Positions 27,101-37,000 of a stretch of DNA of 64,000 bases are shown here, one piece after another. Made by a program: the position numbers and the translations under genes. This DNA is from Odiellus spinosus (Eukaryota; Arthropoda; Arachnida; Opiliones; Phalangiidae): NCBI GenBank assembly GCA_963920705.1, contig OY987228.1, forward strand, positions 15,793,187-15,857,186. The letters run 5' to 3'. Each line of letters opens with the position of its first letter. Within the stretch, counting starts at the first letter, position 1. A model generated the notes under the pieces. It made no database searches, was not told the DNA's origin, and saw only the letters and a list, made by a program, of their open reading frames with translations.

Positions 27101-28221
27101 AGTTTGTATCATATACGTCAGAGTTAAGGGGATTATCGTAGTTCTACTGTAACATCTTCCAGTTTTTTACGTCATTATTTCGATCACGTGATAACCCCGC
27201 GGCAAATATAGCCGGAGCCTTTACCATTAAAACTGGTCATAACGATATTGTCTACAAGTTTCCACCAATGACAACACAATGCGGAGAGATAGAGAGATAA
27301 CACCATCTTCCAGTATATCTACCATTATAGTAATTGAGTTATAGAAAAATATATATGAAATGATTTATATTTTTATCAGTACAGTATGGGGTACAGTCAC
27401 GAATGCAATGGTAATTTATAAACAGTCCCCAGGGGGTTTTGGTTTCCCCTCGATCGTCCTGGCAGGGGTGGATCCCAAGCAGGATTCCCGCCGTCATTCA
27501 CGCTATTCTGGATTCTTTACGCGACCCATGTGAGCTAGAAGATCGAAGAATAAGACCAAGATATATACGTATATTGCTCGTCTTCGACGTTGATCTGTAT
27601 CGGATTTTCTATTCCTTTCTTTGACCGCCATTTATCCGCAAAGATGATCTTAGCGAGCCTCTTCTTCCATAATCTGGTCTACAACCTCGTGGCTGGTTCA
27701 TGGTCGCTCCTTTTACAATGAGAATCCATCCGAGTTTTCATCGTCTACAAAACTAAGATACTCTCTATACCATGTAGAAATCAAATAATAAGACATGGAA
27801 TCTTCTTTGTTCGGAATTCAAACAGATTCCGACCATCTTTCCACATTTTTTTCCTTTTTATTATTTTGGTCTACGACAATTCCGGCGCTGTGTATGCGCT
27901 GTCGGCTATAGAGTCTAGCCTATTGTTGCGTACTATTCGCGTGACGTCCAAATTTCCGTAACCCTTTCTGCTCGGGATATTACGTGATGTCTACGCGTCA
28001 CGGCTTCGCGAATAAAGTCTCCCTTCTCTATAAAGCGCGATTCTCTTTGCTTACACGCCATATTGAATCCAAATACGTCTTTTTATTACCGAAAATTTCA
28101 TCGTTCGTTTGCACGATTTCACCACGTTCCTCTATACTCTCCGTTATTTTGCTATTGTCATTAAGCCTTTTCTCGTGATTCTATAGGTCTCAAAACCTTG
28201 TATAAAGAGCTGAAATTTTAA

Positions 28222-30143
28222 TTAAAAGAACAACAGCAACTCCCCATAAGAGTCTGGGTCCACGTAATGTTAAAAATTTTCGTCTCTTTTATGATAAATT
28301 CGTATTATATTATTAAAATAGGGTAGTTGGGGGATAATTTAAAGCTAAAATTCGAGCTCACAACTGTAAATTTTGGGAATTACAACGAATGGAAGGTTTC
28401 TTCCATAATGTAAAGAATAGGAAGAATCTATGACTTCCGTGCCGGATATGAAAGCCTTCCCCCACACGAAAATCTTGAACGGTTATTATTTTAGATTCAT
28501 AATTATGTTAGGAAAATATTAGGAAAGAATTATTTTGTAACTGCCACGGGTATAGTGCTGGCGGCAAAATGAAATTCGTATATTTTTGGTCTACTATGCC
28601 TCGAAATCCTCGAAAACGCCTGTAGAAGTGTTCCACTTGTCAAGCATTCATGCAGTAGGCTTTTGCTAGCTTTACAGGGGCCGTGCAAAGACTATATAGC
28701 TTACTTGAATAGTCTTTGGTGTAGAAGAAACTCGAAAAATAAATAGAGAAATCATACCAATTAGAAGATACTGGAGTAGTATCTTTAATTTTTATTTCAT
28801 ATTAAACAAAACACACTTGTATAAAACGGACAAATTATTCATTTAACGCTAAGGTTTGCTACGTTTAACGTATGTCTGGTAGTTCAAGCTCAGTGGCATC
28901 TTCACACACTACACGCAATTTTGACTGGTACCAACTGCCTCGATCTTCATGGCGACGATAACCAAGATACCAGATTACGCTGCTAACGTGAACACAAGTA
29001 CCTATCGTCAAACTACCACCTTTGCAATTGCAATACCAGCCTTTAATGGCATTTGCACCTGTCCCGTTCGGTACATAACGAATTAGAGCTTGGTGAACAG
29101 CTGAGGTGGAAAATTGACCAGGCACGCGTATACGAATTAAGTCCTGTTCAACTTTGGACACTTCGACGCTGAAAGAGCCGGATTTCTCTATAGTCAACGC
29201 CACATAAGATTCAGCGCGTTTCGTTTTAAAGTCGCTCATTACCACCTTACGTACATCACTTTCACGAAGTACAGGGAAGTCTTGAAATTCACTATCCTCA
29301 ATTCGTTGCCATTTAGACGGTTTGCGAAGCAGATTATCGCGCTCAACTACTTCCTTAAGAGGATTTTCTTTCGTAGAGACTGCCAGCATTTTTTCGACGG
29401 AGTCTTCCCAGGAAGCTTTAAGATGTAACTCCGGGTGGTAGGCGTTCAACAGCGCAGCAGCAATTTGAAGAAGTTCCGGAACTAATGGTAACATATGCAC
29501 AGGTATACGGTTTTGAAAAAAACGATACACCGTCTGCAAATGCCCATTCCTAACTTCAACCGGCCACCTGAGGTACGTTACTTGTCGGGAACGATTAACT
29601 TCTTGCGTGTTTACTTGCTTCTCGCCTTTAGACAAGAACGAAGGCATTTGTAAATCCACACCCAGTTCAGTCAGTACGCTGTCTCGAAAACCGCGGTCTG
29701 CCAGTACAACGTCACCAACTTGAAAGAAAGACTGGAGTTCTTCTCTCTTTTTGATAGAATGGTTTAAAATGCGCGCGTCGTTATTGCGGCCATTAGCAAA
29801 GTAGGGTCTGATTATATCTATTATGTAACCCGTAGTTGTTACCATTAACATTGGCTTGAGGATATGCTGGCCTTTGTGCACACAGAAGGATTTGTGAAGA
29901 ACGGTATAGTCCTTGGATCTTCCAACCTTGATATAGGTGCCATCTACAATGGTAATAAGACAATTAGGCTTGTTGTTAGCAAAGAGTTTTACTGCTGCTC
30001 CAGATTGATGGTTTGTTATCAGATTGTCACGTGATAAGTGTTGCAGGCCAAAATGATGTGGCACGAAATGCTCCGATAAAGCCATAATAACCGCTTTTAC
30101 CGTGTTTGATACCGATCTTTCAGTTAAATGAAATAAAGTTGAT
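28222..30143 (-). repeat. Left arm of the 1.9-kb inverted repeat
   Basis: This is the reverse complement of 31256-33177 at exactly the same length (1,922 bp), with only a handful of mismatches seen by eye. One is the AATGTAA / TTACATT context near 28410. Others give Ala/Ser, Lys/Glu and Gln/His differences in the encoded proteins. The arm carries codons for roughly the last 400 residues of the transposase plus about 640 bp of 3' non-coding DNA. Confidence 0.95.
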
Positions 30144-31051
30144 AACACCTTATTGGAGATACCCAATCGTAATTTCACCAATAATACTGCTAGAGCTGTC
30201 TTCGACGAACAGCATCTGATGGTACGAATAATGTCCTCAATAGTCGAATGCAACTCTAGGAACTCGTGCAGGGACAATGAAGTTAATACTTTACAGTCTT
30301 CATCACTTTGTATGAAGTTGTCAAAGCTCGGCGTCCGTAGGTCGTTAACACATTTCCTGAGGTCCTGTAATAGTTGCTCAATGTCCGTGGCAGTCATAAT
30401 GGTTGATCTAGCGGAAACCTGAATTCCAGCAATTATTTCGGTGGGAAGCTCTCCGTTAACGAGATGCGTGGAGCACATTCGGTTGTCCCGATGAATAAAT
30501 ATGGCTCTTTCCACAAATATACTTGTTCTCACTTCGGCTTTTACCCTGGTTCGTGTACTAACACCGCAAATGAAGCAAGTCTTTGGCAGGGGCCGAACAC
30601 AACTGTGCTTTATGGCAATAGTGTTTGATGACGTACGCTTTCGTGGTAATTGCGACGTTGATGGCTGAGGTATTGGTGACGGTGATGGATTAGATACTGT
30701 GGACTTTGTTGGTTCAGGTACTGTGGACGTTGATGGCTCAGGTACTGTTGACGTTGATGGATTAGATACTTGCGTCATTTGTCTTCGTTTTTGTGGTGAA
30801 GACGATGACGTTGAAGAGCCATGATCACTACTGAAGGACGATTTGCTAGCATTTAAGAACGTTTGAAACTTTCGTGACAGACCCGAGCACTTTAAACAAA
30901 TCTTCGTTGTTTTGCTATTAATTACAAGTGGTAATAACCCTTTACTAAAACGAAGAAAACGAGCAAAGCCAGCCTTTACGTGAGTGCCTATACCTCTACT
31001 TGTACTATTGGTAACTTTCCGATTGCACGCGTAACATGTATTTGGAGCCAT
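28865..31051 (-). CDS. DDE transposase with N-terminal zinc knuckles and C-terminal SWIM finger
   Basis: This is probably the cut-and-paste transposase of the surrounding element. I place the start at the second in-frame ATG (31051, 728 aa) because it directly precedes a CxxC motif; the frame stays open to an ATG at 31111 (748 aa). In the 748-aa numbering, a first knuckle has Cys26/Cys29 and Cys72/Cys75. A Ser/Thr/Pro linker with PEPSTSTV-like repeats follows (about 95-155). A second knuckle uses Cys179, Cys182, Cys213 and His216, and an HTH-like segment lies near 300-345. The DDE core (DDE_Tnp_4-like) has Asp390 in VDGTY, Asp472 in LADRGFRD and Glu519 in WPVEVRNG. A SWIM finger (CxCx9CxH) uses Cys694, Cys696, Cys706 and His708. 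The frame is uninterrupted and all catalytic residues are present, so it may be active. The family assignment is from memory of related invertebrate proteins. Confidence 0.9.
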   Translation of the reverse strand: MAPNTCYACNRKVTNSTSRGIGTHVKAGFARFLRFSKGLLPLVINSKTTKICLKCSGLSRKFQTFLNASKSSFSSDHGSSTSSSSPQKRRQMTQVSNPSTSTVPEPSTSTVPEPTKSTVSNPSPSPIPQPSTSQLPRKRTSSNTIAIKHSCVRPLPKTCFICGVSTRTRVKAEVRTSIFVERAIFIHRDNRMCSTHLVNGELPTEIIAGIQVSARSTIMTATDIEQLLQDLRKCVNDLRTPSFDNFIQSDEDCKVLTSLSLHEFLELHSTIEDIIRTIRCCSSKTALAVLLVKLRLGISNKVLSTLFHLTERSVSNTVKAVIMALSEHFVPHHFGLQHLSRDNLITNHQSGAAVKLFANNKPNCLITIVDGTYIKVGRSKDYTVLHKSFCVHKGQHILKPMLMVTTTGYIIDIIRPYFANGRNNDARILNHSIKKREELQSFFQVGDVVLADRGFRDSVLTELGVDLQMPSFLSKGEKQVNTQEVNRSRQVTYLRWPVEVRNGHLQTVYRFFQNRIPVHMLPLVPELLQIAAALLNAYHPELHLKASWEDSVEKMLAVSTKENPLKEVVERDNLLRKPSKWQRIEDSEFQDFPVLRESDVRKVVMSDFKTKRAESYVALTIEKSGSFSVEVSKVEQDLIRIRVPGQFSTSAVHQALIRYVPNGTGANAIKGWYCNCKGGSLTIGTCVHVSSVIWYLGYRRHEDRGSWYQSKLRVVCEDATELELPDIR

Positions 31052-31164
31052 CTCCAAATTCCAAGTGACTCTCACATTGATGTTATTGATAAGGAAAGTT
31101 CTTAAGATCATGGTTCAAACCAGATATTACAATTTTTTTAATGTTTATAAAAACAGGTTTAATT

Positions 31165-31254
31165 ATTTTTCGCCAACCTGGCTGGCAAAAAATATTAAAG
31201 ACGTCTTTAATATTTTTCGCCAACCTGGCTGGCAAAAAATATTAAAGACGTCTT
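31165..31254. repeat. 47-bp direct repeat in the palindrome loop
   Basis: Two copies of a 47-bp unit begin at 31165 and 31212 (the second is slightly short). Each contains TTTTTCGCCAACCTGGCTGG followed by AATATTAAAGACGTCTT. The junction AATATTAAAGAC/GTCTTTAATATT is itself a perfect palindrome. The repeat lies upstream of the transposase start and abuts the first base of the right arm. It may be a subterminal transposase-binding region or scar DNA from the rearrangement. Confidence 0.9.
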
Positions 31255-31255
31255 G

Positions 31256-33177
31256 ATCAACTTTATTTCATTTAACTGAAAGATCGGTATCAAACACGGT
31301 AAAAGCGGTTATTATGACTTTATCGGAGCATTTCGTGCCACATCATTTTGGCCTGCAACACTTATCACGTGACAATCTGATAACAAACCATCAATCTGGA
31401 GCAGCAGTAAAACTCTTTGCTAACAACAAGCCTAATTGTCTTATTACCATTGTAGATGGCACCTATATCAAGGTTGGAAGATCCAAGGACTATACCGTTC
31501 TTCACAAATCCTTCTGTGTGCACAAAGGCCAGCATATCCTCAAGCCAATGTTAATGGTAACAACTACGGGTTACATAATAGATATAATCAGACCCTACTT
31601 TGCTAATGGCCGCAATAACGACGCGCGCATTTTAAACCATTCTATCAAAAAGAGAGAAGAACTCCAGTCTTTCTTTCAAGTTGGTGACGTTGTACTGGCA
31701 GACCGCGGTTTTCGAGACAGCGTACTGACTGAACTGGGTGTGGATTTACAAATGCCTTCGTTCTTGTCTAAAGGCGAGAAGCAAGTAAACACGCAAGAAG
31801 TTAATCGTTCCCGACAAGTAACGTACCTCAGGTGGCCGGTTGAAGTTAGGAATGGGCATTTGCAGACGGTGTATCGTTTTTTTCAAAACCGTATACCTGT
31901 GCATATGTTACCATTAGTTCCGGAACTTCTTCAAATTGCTGCTGCGCTGTTGAACGCCTACCACCCGGAGTTACATCTTAAAAGTTCCTGGGAAGACTCC
32001 GTCGAAAAAATGCTGGCAGTCTCTACGAAAGAAAATCCTCTTAAGGAAGTAGTTGAGCGCGATAATCTGCTTCGCAAACCGTCTAAATGGCAACGAATTG
32101 AGGATAGTGAATTTCAAGACTTCCCTGTACTTCGTGAAAGTGATGTACGTGAGGTGGTAATGAGCGACTTTAAAACGAAACGCGCTGAATCTTATGTGGC
32201 GTTGACTATAGAGAAATCCGGCTCTTTCAGCGTCGAAGTGTCCAAAGTTGAACATGACTTAATTCGTATACGCGTGCCTGGTCAATTTTCCACCTCAGCT
32301 GTTCACCAAGCTCTAATTCGTTATGTACCGAACGGGACAGGTGCAAATGCCATTAAAGGCTGGTATTGCAATTGCAAAGGTGGTAGTTTGACGATAGGTA
32401 CTTGTGTTCACGTTAGCAGCGTAATCTGGTATCTTGGTTATCGTCGCCATGAAGATCGAGGCAGTTGGTACCAGTCAAAATTGCGTGTAGTGTGTGAAGA
32501 TGCCACTGAGCTTGAACTACCAGACATACGTTAAACGTAGCAAACCTTAGCGTTAAATGAATAATTTGTCCGTTTTATACAAGTGTGTTTTGTTTAATAT
32601 GAAATAAAAATTAAAGATACTACTCCAGTATCTTCTAATTGGTATGATTTCTCTATTTATTTTTCGAGTTTCTTCTACACCAAAGACTATTCAAGTAAGC
32701 TATATAGTCTTTGCACGGCCCCTGTAAAGCTAGCAAAAGCCTACTGCATGAATGCTTGACAAGTGGAACACTTCTACAGGCGTTTTCGAGGATTTCGAGG
32801 CATAGTAGACCAAAAATATACGAATTTCATTTTGCCGCCAGCACTATACCCGTGGCAGTTACAAAATAATTCTTTCCTAATATTTTCCTAACATAATTAT
32901 GAATCTAAAATAATAACCGTTCAAGATTTTCGTGTGGGGGAAGGCTTTCATATCCGGCACGGAAGTCATAGATTCTTCCTATTCTTTACATTTTGGAAGA
33001 AACCTTCCATTCGTTGTAATTCCCAAAATTTACAGTTGTGAGCTCGAATTTTAGCTTTAAATTATCCCCCAACTACCCTATTTTAATAATATAATACGAA
33101 TTTATCATAAAAGAGACGAAAATTTTTAACATTACGTGGACCCAGACTCTTATGGGGAGTTGCTGTTGTTCTTTTAA
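31256..33177 (+). repeat. Right arm of the 1.9-kb inverted repeat
   Basis: This is the inverted copy of 28222-30143. It begins right after the 47-bp repeat and ends at TTCTTTTAA, the mirror of the left terminus. It contains the 5'-truncated transposase copy, an AATAAA about 70 bp after that stop codon, and the same 3' non-coding segment as the left arm. Confidence 0.95.
31314..32534 (+). pseudogene. 5'-truncated copy of the DDE/SWIM transposase
   Basis: The open frame of 406 codons matches the C-terminal 406 residues of the minus-strand transposase with a few substitutions (for example Ala to Ser in the KASWED segment, Lys to Glu in RKVVMS, Gln to His in VEQDL). It keeps the DDE residues (Asp48, Asp130 and Glu177 in this frame) and the SWIM Cys352/Cys354/Cys364/His366. 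Both N-terminal zinc knuckles and the HTH are missing because the arm stops there. The frame begins at an internal Met equivalent to residue 343. It is not an independent gene in origin, but could give a DNA-binding-deficient product if transcribed. Confidence 0.85.
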
Positions 33178-35059
33178 AGATGAAAATCTGATTATTATCC
33201 CACAAATATGTGGTTTTACTCGTTAGTGAAATGTAATTTAGCATTTTTGAGACTCGTAGTGAAGGGTTTCATGACGAATATTACTTGATATTGAAGATAG
33301 AAAGTCCGGACTAATTGTTCTTCTTGAGAAACACTTTTACAGGCGCAAAATCATAATGCTAATTCCAATAGCCCCTGTACAAGTGTTTTACCTGACGTTC
33401 GATAATTCTCGCTTGTTTTAAATTATAGATATTTAAGGAGCTGAATTGTTGATTTGTATACTTATTCTAAGCTTAGTTACACACTTAAAATGTTGATCTA
33501 ATTTTGTTATATTTCTAAGCCTTTTTTCATATATTTTATCCATTTAATATTATCCAATAAATTTAGTATTGGTTATTTATTGTCACGTGACCGTGAGAAT
33601 GTGGGTTACGAGCCCAAGTATTCTATTGGAATGAAACTTTGGTGGCAAAGAGAAGCTGAAAGAATGAAAGCCCCGGGATCGGATGTGTCGATTTATTATT
33701 GATAGGCTCTTTGTAATTACGCGAGATGTAGCGGTGTCGGCATCCGAAGAGCGAATTTAGAGCAATCAGGGCTCGTTACGATAGGTCTCTTTCATTCCTA
33801 AAGGGGGACGATCACGCCCTATCCGGCCTTCCTATTCTCTAACAGTATTAATACTTCTTACGTCCGGTTATTCCCTTTCTTCCCAGCGCGTCCTCTTCCA
33901 TTATACCTAATCTTCCTCCGAACTCATAGTCGCGTCTTATATTTACTTTGTCTGTCTGTCTGACTGTCTGTAAAGATTGAAGAAATAGTACCACCACATT
34001 TGAACCTTAAATACGTTTTTAACAGACCTTTACAATAGTTTGTTTTTCATTTTTATGTCCATTGGCGTCTTCTCAGTTGAAGTAATGTATGTTGTGTATA
34101 TAGATCAGGGAAAATATTTAATTATATTTCACAATATTCCTGGGAGTTTTGTTGTCAAAATTCCACTTTCCAATTTCCGAATTTTATCCATTAGTCAAAA
34201 ATTAGAACTACATGGAAGCTTTTAGTTGTGTTTTTCTTTAACTTAAACATACGACAATGACTTAATTAAATTACGCGAAAATGTTCAGTTTCAGTTTTGA
34301 CTTTTAAGTTGTCTTAAATTTGATTTTTACGGGACCAATATCTTAACATAAATTAATTACAGCCTTAGAAACGACCCCAGTTTTCATTATAAAACATCTT
34401 AGTCTGCTTGTATGTCCTTTACTAGATATATATCACATTGACTCGTAAAAATAAATTGAACTCGTAGCTTTCGCAATTTTTTGCAGGGCTTATACTTGCG
34501 CGAAACCACAGATATTTCTGAACTATTCTCTTCGCAGTGTTCACGGAGAGAGTCTTAATACATTGAGCTTTAGATACGAGGTTTAGTTACCTTAGTATCC
34601 TGTCCATAAAATTGTTACTATTCGTACTTTCTCGGAGAATACGAATACCGATATAGCTTCGATGAAATTGACTGATATATTAACAATTTTTCAACCTCCC
34701 CCTTCGAATAAGCTATAACGCCAGCTTTCTCTATTTCCCAATTCCCTTGTCCGAGACTCGGAGTCCGTCGGGAAATTTCGGTTATTGGCGTCACCATCGG
34801 TATGATTTCGGACCAATAAAAGATTAGAATCCAATTTTCTGGGGAGATGGGTTCAATGTCAACGCCCCTACGCGACAGCTTGGCCTAGCTAGTAGCTACA
34901 ATGTCCAGTTGATGTCCATATATATATACCCTTTTGTAGCTGGGCCCACCATCGAGCGTCTGTAGCTCGCTATCTCTCCCTCTACACGAGGGCACTCTTT
35001 GCTCTTTTTGTCTCTTTGATGTCGGAAGTCTGAGAGCTAGCGAAGGAGGGGTAAGAATG

Positions 35060-35088
<29 letters not shown>
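35060..35088 (+). repeat. A29 homopolymer run
   Basis: A run of 29 A. It creates Lys- and Phe-homopolymer frames on the two strands, which are artefacts. It is the longest homopolymer in the window. No target-site duplication or retrogene body is evident upstream, so it is not demonstrably a poly(A) tail. Confidence 0.9.
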
Positions 35089-35092
<4 letters not shown>

Positions 35093-36589
35093 GGTAATCT
35101 ATCGTCGGGGTGGCGGGGTTCCTTGAAAGTGTCATCACCGAACCGAGTCGTTCCCCCCCACTTTTGCCCTTTAATGGCGAATTTCAACGCGAGCGAGCGC
35201 GGGCATTTGGGAGAAGAAACTCCCGAATTTGATGGATCCACTTTAGGGGAAGCCCAAATTAACTTAGAAGCGTGTACCCGAGTTCCTGTACTGCACTGTT
35301 CGCTCTGCCCGGTCCAGCCGTCCCTAGCTGTAGACCTATTGGGTTACGAGGCCTATTTCGGAACCTGGCTACTGGAACGTCTCAAAACTTCATATCAGGT
35401 TGAACAATGGAAAATGAAGCGTTGAAGTAAATTCGTCTTTGTCATCGTGGAGGGCTGAAAAAAAATTAAGGCCCAGTCTGCGTCGTGCATGGGAAATTAC
35501 GCGCGTATTGTTTCTTATCATATGTTAGGGATCTTTTTCTTGACGTCATGTACTGACATTAATTTTACTTAGTCTTAATGGAATGGCCCTGGGAGTTGCG
35601 ATAGAATTGGGAAAACAAAATGGCCATAGTCTGCGCATTTTAAAAGAAAAACATTTCCGTTCAAAGCCGTTCTACCGTCGTCTTTGTGACGTTCAAGTTT
35701 TTGTAAATTTCGTCGGTGCATATAGTTTTTAAGTCCAATTAATTACGTTACGTTCAAATATTCATTCTTGGGGAATAATTAGTGAGATTATCTTGTTTTC
35801 TGAATGTTCGAAATTTTCTCCAGATGGATTACACCTGTTAACAAGAAGCGATACTGTAAGGATACTAAAAAAAGATAAAATAGGTCGAGCGAAACTGAAA
35901 CTCGCTTCGAATTAGGTAGCGAGACTTATGGCTTAGTGAAAAACACGGAAACATTGGAGTTGTGATCCACGTAGTAGTAAATCTAATCTAGGAGCTGGCG
36001 CGCTGGCGGTTGGTCCCGTAGCAAATACATATTCCCCCGGGTGCATTGGCTTGTTACGAGTTTCACATAAATCAAGCAGAGGTTTCGCCAATTAAGAGGA
36101 CCCGAGTGTACCGCGAGGGTGGGAAGAAACAACTATAGAGTCAAAATAATACACCAAGCCGAAGCAGCCTGCGCGCCGCACTCGGAATCAATGAAAAATA
36201 GCCACTGTTATATTGTTGCTTAATCCCACCTCTCCTCTCTTCCCCTGCGCCGTCTCTCGTCCAGGGACTCCCTTTTGTATTTATTTTGTAGCTGTACCAG
36301 TGACTTTTATAGTTAAGCTAACGAGGCTCTATTTTTAGGGGAGGAGTGGGTGGGTGTTATATGCTATGTATATATAGAGAAAGAACCAATCCCAATTTCA
36401 AATTTACCCCCTCTTCTTTCCTTATCCCTCTTTTTGCTGTCTTTGTGAAACTAGTAAAAATGAGAGCTTGAATTGTTACATATATATTTTTCACTGAATT
36501 ATAATTCTAGCATTAGATAAGGCTATTCAGAGTTTTATAGTTTATGAAACACACCGTCGTTAATGGTAATTATTGAATTATTCCCGCTT

Positions 36590-37000
36590 CAAACTAAATT
36601 TTAAACTATATACGCATATTCATACTCAACCTTTAACTATTTTAAACTTCACAAATTCCTACTTCAAATATTTTAAACCACACATACTTCTACTTCAATT
36701 TCAACTACTATAACTATTTTAAACCATTCTTGTGTCTGCTTAAACCTCTTCTACAACAAAAAACCTATTACGATTTTAGACCATAGACACACCTGCTTCA
36801 ACCTATAACTATTTTAAACTATTCATATTTCCAATCCAAGTTCCAACCTCTTCTACAACACAATCTTTAACTATTTTTAACCATACCCACTCCCTCTTCA
36901 ACCTATAACTTTTTAACCATAGTCACTCCTACTTTAACCTATAGCAATTTTTAACCATATTCTTGCGTCAACTAATAAATATTTCAAGCCCTATTCTTAA
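36590..37000. repeat. Degenerate T/C-and-A strand-asymmetric repeat
   Basis: CAACCTATAACTATTTTAAA-like units followed by CCAT and CACTCCTACTTC-type segments recur many times with spacing of roughly 40-60 bp. The plus strand is strongly depleted of G through this stretch. It looks like an old, heavily diverged satellite or minisatellite array. Confidence 0.6.

Larger units (their letters stand above)
10801..28221. other. Gene-poor stretch, possible intron
   Basis: No gene can be supported. It contains a MITE (12208-12503), a degenerate minisatellite (14650-14785), hairpins (17736-17757 and 19537-19581), T16 and T15 runs (11702-11717 and 23673-23687), a G12 run (24390-24401), GC-richer blocks (15.0-15.5, 17.9-18.3 and 26.0-26.5 kb) and a candidate ratchet splice site at 21128/21129. 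Short open frames, including a 59-codon frame at 24884-25063 and a 90-codon minus frame at 23966-24238, resemble nothing I know. Confidence 0.65.
28222..33177. mobile_element. Palindromic DDE/SWIM-type DNA transposon (inverted duplication)
   Basis: The element consists of two 1,922-bp arms in inverted orientation (28222-30143 and 31256-33177) around a 1,112-bp single-copy loop (30144-31255). The outer ends read TTAAAAGAACAACAGCAAC on both strands. TTAA at each edge might be a target duplication but lies inside the palindrome, so it is not decisive. The minus strand carries a full-length transposase gene reaching from the left arm through the loop. The right arm holds the same gene without its 5' third. 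The expected 5' terminus of the original element is not visible; the loop ends in a 47-bp repeat followed directly by the second arm. Arm identity is very high, so the duplication is recent or is maintained by gene conversion. Confidence 0.85.

Noticed and set aside
30153..30422. 89-codon plus-strand frame
   Set aside because: It is an antisense shadow of the transposase coding sequence.
31971..32255. 94-codon minus-strand frame
   Set aside because: It is an antisense shadow of the truncated transposase copy in the right arm.
28222..33177. piggyBac assignment based on TTAA at both edges
   Set aside because: The transposase core is of the DDE_Tnp_4 type with a SWIM finger, not piggyBac, and the TTAA lies inside the palindromic arms, where it must match by symmetry.
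34885..35425. 118- and 122-codon frames around the A29 run
   Set aside because: Homopolymer Phe or Lys blocks come from the A29/T29 run, and the remaining residues show no domain.
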